DNA of 64,000 nt from positions 1 through 64,000 of the forward strand of contig JBJXGR010000299.1 of NCBI GenBank assembly GCA_046160045.1. Reading direction: 5' to 3'. The DNA comes from CAZGUX01 sp046160045. GTDB lineage: Bacteria > Acidobacteriota > Terriglobia > Bryobacterales > Bryobacteraceae. The translations under genes and the position numbers were made by a program. Within the stretch, counting starts at the first letter, position 1; every line of letters begins with the position of its first letter. Of the stretch, positions 62,047 through 64,000 are shown piece after piece. The notes under the pieces are model-generated. The model was not told where the DNA came from. It did not search any database and saw only the letters and a program-made list of their open reading frames with translations.

Positions 62047-62772
62047 TCACGATGGGATCTGAATCGACGAGGCGGCCTCCCGTTCGCGGTCACGCCTTCG
62101 TTTGGGCTCTCGGCTAAGATCAGCCCGCTCGCCCCGGATCGCCGGAACGTCCAGAACCCGCAGGCCTGCGGGAGGGTTTTCCACGCACCAAGCCAGGGCT
62201 TGGACCATCTGGTCAAGACGGACCAGGCCCAGGCGGCGCGCGCCATCGCGGAGCGAGGGGATCATCTCCGCCAAGGCATACATCGGCCGCAGCATCTGCG
62301 GCCAGCGGTGACCCGGTCCGAGGATGTACCAGGGCCGCAGAATCGACGCCGGAATGCGCGAATCGGCGATACGCTCCTCGCACTCCTGCCGGACGTCCAC
62401 ATACTCCTTCATCACCGGGGCTGGGTGGGCCACCGACACGTACACCAGGTGTCGGACGCCGGCCCATCGCATGGCGGCGAGCGACTGCTCGAGCGATTTC
62501 AGGTCGATCGCGCGGAACTGGGCCGCTTTCCAGGGCGCGGGATGGGAAACGCCCGTCAGGTGAACCAGCGTGTCCATGCCGCCGAGGGCGTGTTGGAAGG
62601 TGGCAGCGTCCAACGGATTCCCAGCGGTGGCCGGGCATCCGCGGGGTACCTTTCCGAGAGACGCGGGACGCGCCAGGGCCTTGACCCGGAGGCCCCGTTC
62701 CAGCAGAACCGGGATCAGCGCCGAGCCCAGATAGCCTGTCGCGCCGGAAATGAACACACTGCGAGCCGCCAT
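62047..62772 (-). CDS. NAD(P)-dependent epimerase/dehydratase (atypical SDR)
   Basis: A 241-residue Rossmann-fold protein. SVFISGATGYLGSALIPVL shows the GxxGxxG cofactor motif, and MDTLVHLTGVSHPAPW and LVYVSVAHP follow the NmrA/NDUFA9-like (atypical SDR) pattern. The ILRPWYILGPGHRWP segment takes the place of the usual YxxxK. This suggests an NAD(P)H-binding sensor or reductase rather than a classical sugar epimerase. It is divergent from the deacetylase, with a GTATAC palindrome three bases in front of its start. Confidence 0.82.
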   Translation of the reverse strand: MAARSVFISGATGYLGSALIPVLLERGLRVKALARPASLGKVPRGCPATAGNPLDAATFQHALGGMDTLVHLTGVSHPAPWKAAQFRAIDLKSLEQSLAAMRWAGVRHLVYVSVAHPAPVMKEYVDVRQECEERIADSRIPASILRPWYILGPGHRWPQMLRPMYALAEMIPSLRDGARRLGLVRLDQMVQALAWCVENPPAGLRVLDVPAIRGERADLSREPKRRRDREREAASSIQIPS

Positions 62773-62775
62773 AGA

Positions 62776-62787
62776 CTCGTATACGAG
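62776..62787. promoter_or_regulatory. CTCGTATACGAG perfect palindrome
   Basis: A 12-bp perfect palindrome centred on GTATAC, three bases upstream of the SDR start and about 90 bases before the deacetylase. The core equals that inside the GntR-locus operator at 30395-30400. It could be an operator for an FCD-type GntR protein, and TATACG could double as a -10 element on the minus strand. Confidence 0.4.
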
Positions 62788-62877
62788 GGTGGAGGTGGTT
62801 CGGATGTGGGTTCCGGAAAGATTGAAAAAACGGAGCCCGGCGGGCAGAGCGCCGGTTGCGATAAAATGCTCGCGGCC

Positions 62878-63822
62878 ATGACACGCAGAACCTTTGTCCA
62901 GACAACCGCGGCCGTACCGGCTATGGGAATGAACGCCCAGGCACAACCGCGCAAGGCCCGCATCGCGATCACGCTCGACCTGGAGATGAGCCGCAATTTC
63001 CCGGCCTGGGAAACCACTCACTGGGACTACGAGAAAGGAAACCTCGACGAAGCGGCCAAACGTTACTCGGTCGAGGCGGCCAGGCGGGTGAAAGCACGCG
63101 GCGGCGTGATCCACTTTTTTGTGGTTGGGAGGGTCTTCGAGCAGGAGAACATCGACTGGCTGAAGGAGATCGTGGCGGCGGGCCATAAAGTAGGGAATCA
63201 CACCTACGATCACGTTTACGTTCTCGCGACCAAACCGGACGACGTGCAGTACCGCTTCAAACGGGCGCCCTGGTTGATGCGGGGACGCTCGGTGGCGGAG
63301 GTCATCGGGGACAATGTCCGGATGTGCACGGAGGCGATGCAACAGCGGTTGGGCGCGCATCCGGTGGGATTCCGGACGCCCGGCGGATTCGCCGAAGGGA
63401 TCGCGGGACGCTACGACGTTCAGCGCATGCTCATGGATCAGGGCTACGGGTGGATCAGCGGCAAGTATCCCCGGCACGGCATCGACCGGCCGGAGGCCGA
63501 CTACATGCCGGCGGCATTGCAGGCGGCGCAGCCGTATCGTTACCCCGAGACCGGACTGATCGAGATCCCCATGAGTCCGGTGAGTGACATCAACGCGTTT
63601 CGCACGGGAAGGTGGCCGCTCGAAAGATTCATGAAGGCTGTGCGCTATGGGGTGGAATGGACGATCCGGAATGGGGCGGTGTACGACCTGTTGGCGCACC
63701 CGTCCTGCATTGGCGTGGTGGACCCTCAGTTCAAGACCTTCGACATGATTTGCGATCTGGTTGAGCAGGCGAAGGGAGCGGCGGAGATCACGGATCTGGA
63801 TACGATCGCGCGGAGCGTCTGA
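62878..63822 (+). CDS. Tat-exported polysaccharide deacetylase (NodB-like)
   Basis: A 314-residue protein with a twin-arginine leader (MTRRTFVQTTAAVPAMGMNAQ). An ATG four codons earlier (62866) is the alternative start. The NodB domain begins at ITLDLEM (metal-site Asp and Glu), with GHKVGNHTYDHVYV giving the HxxxH metal pair. RTPGGF follows near residue 165, the Arg of which is usual. Such enzymes remove acetyl from chitin, peptidoglycan or xylan. The gene is divergent from the SDR protein; no other partner is seen. Confidence 0.85.
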   Translation: MTRRTFVQTTAAVPAMGMNAQAQPRKARIAITLDLEMSRNFPAWETTHWDYEKGNLDEAAKRYSVEAARRVKARGGVIHFFVVGRVFEQENIDWLKEIVAAGHKVGNHTYDHVYVLATKPDDVQYRFKRAPWLMRGRSVAEVIGDNVRMCTEAMQQRLGAHPVGFRTPGGFAEGIAGRYDVQRMLMDQGYGWISGKYPRHGIDRPEADYMPAALQAAQPYRYPETGLIEIPMSPVSDINAFRTGRWPLERFMKAVRYGVEWTIRNGAVYDLLAHPSCIGVVDPQFKTFDMICDLVEQAKGAAEITDLDTIARSV

Positions 63823-63912
63823 CCACCTGATACTATTCACTTAGAAAAACGGGGCGAGCTCCGAACCGCGGGTGTCAGTCATCTGAGTAGCTCCGTCGCC
63901 ATGAAGCCTTCT

Positions 63913-63989
63913 GAGCCGCGAGCGTGAGCGAGCGGTGGCGATGCATGTTGACCGGTGAGGAGCCACCGCTCTCTGACGGTCGCGGCTCC
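63913..63989. repeat. Inverted pair of the dispersed GAGCCGCGACCGT repeat
   Basis: GAGCCGCGAGCGTGAGCG with AGCGGTGGC (63913-63939) faces the reverse-complement copy GCCACCGCTCTCTGACGG with TCGCGGCTC (63962-63988) across about 22 bases. Transcribed, this could form a long hairpin downstream of the deacetylase. The rest of 63823-64000 shows no gene. Confidence 0.75.
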
Positions 63990-64000
63990 GAAAGAACCCG

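Noticed and set aside
62773..63840. Minus-strand extension of the SDR frame across the deacetylase gene
   Set aside because: The SDR domain begins at 62772 and the upstream part is antisense to the NodB domain, which is clearly coding on the plus strand.
1..64000. CRISPR array, tRNA or rRNA genes, insertion sequences
   Set aside because: No regularly spaced identical repeats with unique spacers, no cloverleaf-type sequence and no transposase or integrase frame was recognised. The tandem units at 4507, 41451 and 61782 are too few and have no spacers.

Overview
The window is a high-GC bacterial chromosome segment that looks like Acidobacteriota, most likely the Solibacter/Bryobacter group. The grounds are four very large TonB-dependent receptors of the Oar-like type (signal peptide, carboxypeptidase-regulatory-like fold, plug, long barrel ending in Phe), a VWFA-related Acidobacterial-domain protein, many Tat- or Sec-exported hydrolases of the soil Acidobacteria kind, and dense GC-rich intergenic repeats. 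No rRNA, tRNA, CRISPR array, intact insertion sequence or phage gene was seen. The taxonomic call is inferred from gene content and was not computed.

Layout. 1-10633: two divergent TonB-dependent receptors (243-3623 minus, 4606-8094 plus), the second followed by a Tat-exported glycosidase-like propeller (8126-9622). This part is full of repeats: a ~256-bp multi-hairpin element in two direct copies, an inverted pair of REP-like elements, and tandem duplications sitting on two start codons. The 4606 receptor has a near-consensus promoter whose -35/-10 spacer is mostly a run of nine C. 10634-15575 (minus): a surface-polysaccharide block of Wzt-like ATPase, methyltransferase with a coiled-coil tail, and a GT2-GT4 double glycosyltransferase. 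15657-23340 (plus): enolase-superfamily dehydratase, third receptor, gamma-glutamyltransferase and a DUF72 protein.

23357-32972: a glycan-utilisation-like locus. A receptor, a sialidase-like, a GH29-like and a neutral-ceramidase-like gene run on the minus strand. A GntR/FCD regulator is divergent from them across a short intergenic region with a perfect inverted repeat whose arms each carry a TTGACA box. A further GH-like protein (31212-32972) lies beyond. 33065-35488: a decayed gene, a nucleotidyltransferase (DUF6932-like) overlapping a 66-codon gene in a toxin-antitoxin-like arrangement, and an amidohydrolase broken by a one-base frameshift. 35490-42082: VWA protein, TolB-propeller/PHP hydrolase fusion, a LamG protein split by a seven-bladed propeller, and a DUF1990 protein.

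42213-50125: housekeeping and envelope genes: TlpA-like thioredoxin with a free-standing DsbD-alpha-like partner, GT2, signal peptidase I, DUF2905, FAH-family hydrolase, transaldolase-like aldolase, small membrane and Dabb proteins, an apparently exported methyltransferase, a NarX/LiaS-type kinase and a lipoprotein propeller. 50122-60647 (minus): GHL10-like Tat protein, then an end-overlapping operon of BamA/TamA-like barrel, SurA-like chaperone, TamB and L-2-hydroxyglutarate oxidase. 60703-64000: ThiF/MoeB-like E1 enzyme, NAD(P)-dependent epimerase, divergent Tat-exported polysaccharide deacetylase, and more dispersed repeats. The overall picture is a soil or sediment heterotroph that devotes much of its genome to outer-membrane import and periplasmic breakdown of complex glycans.
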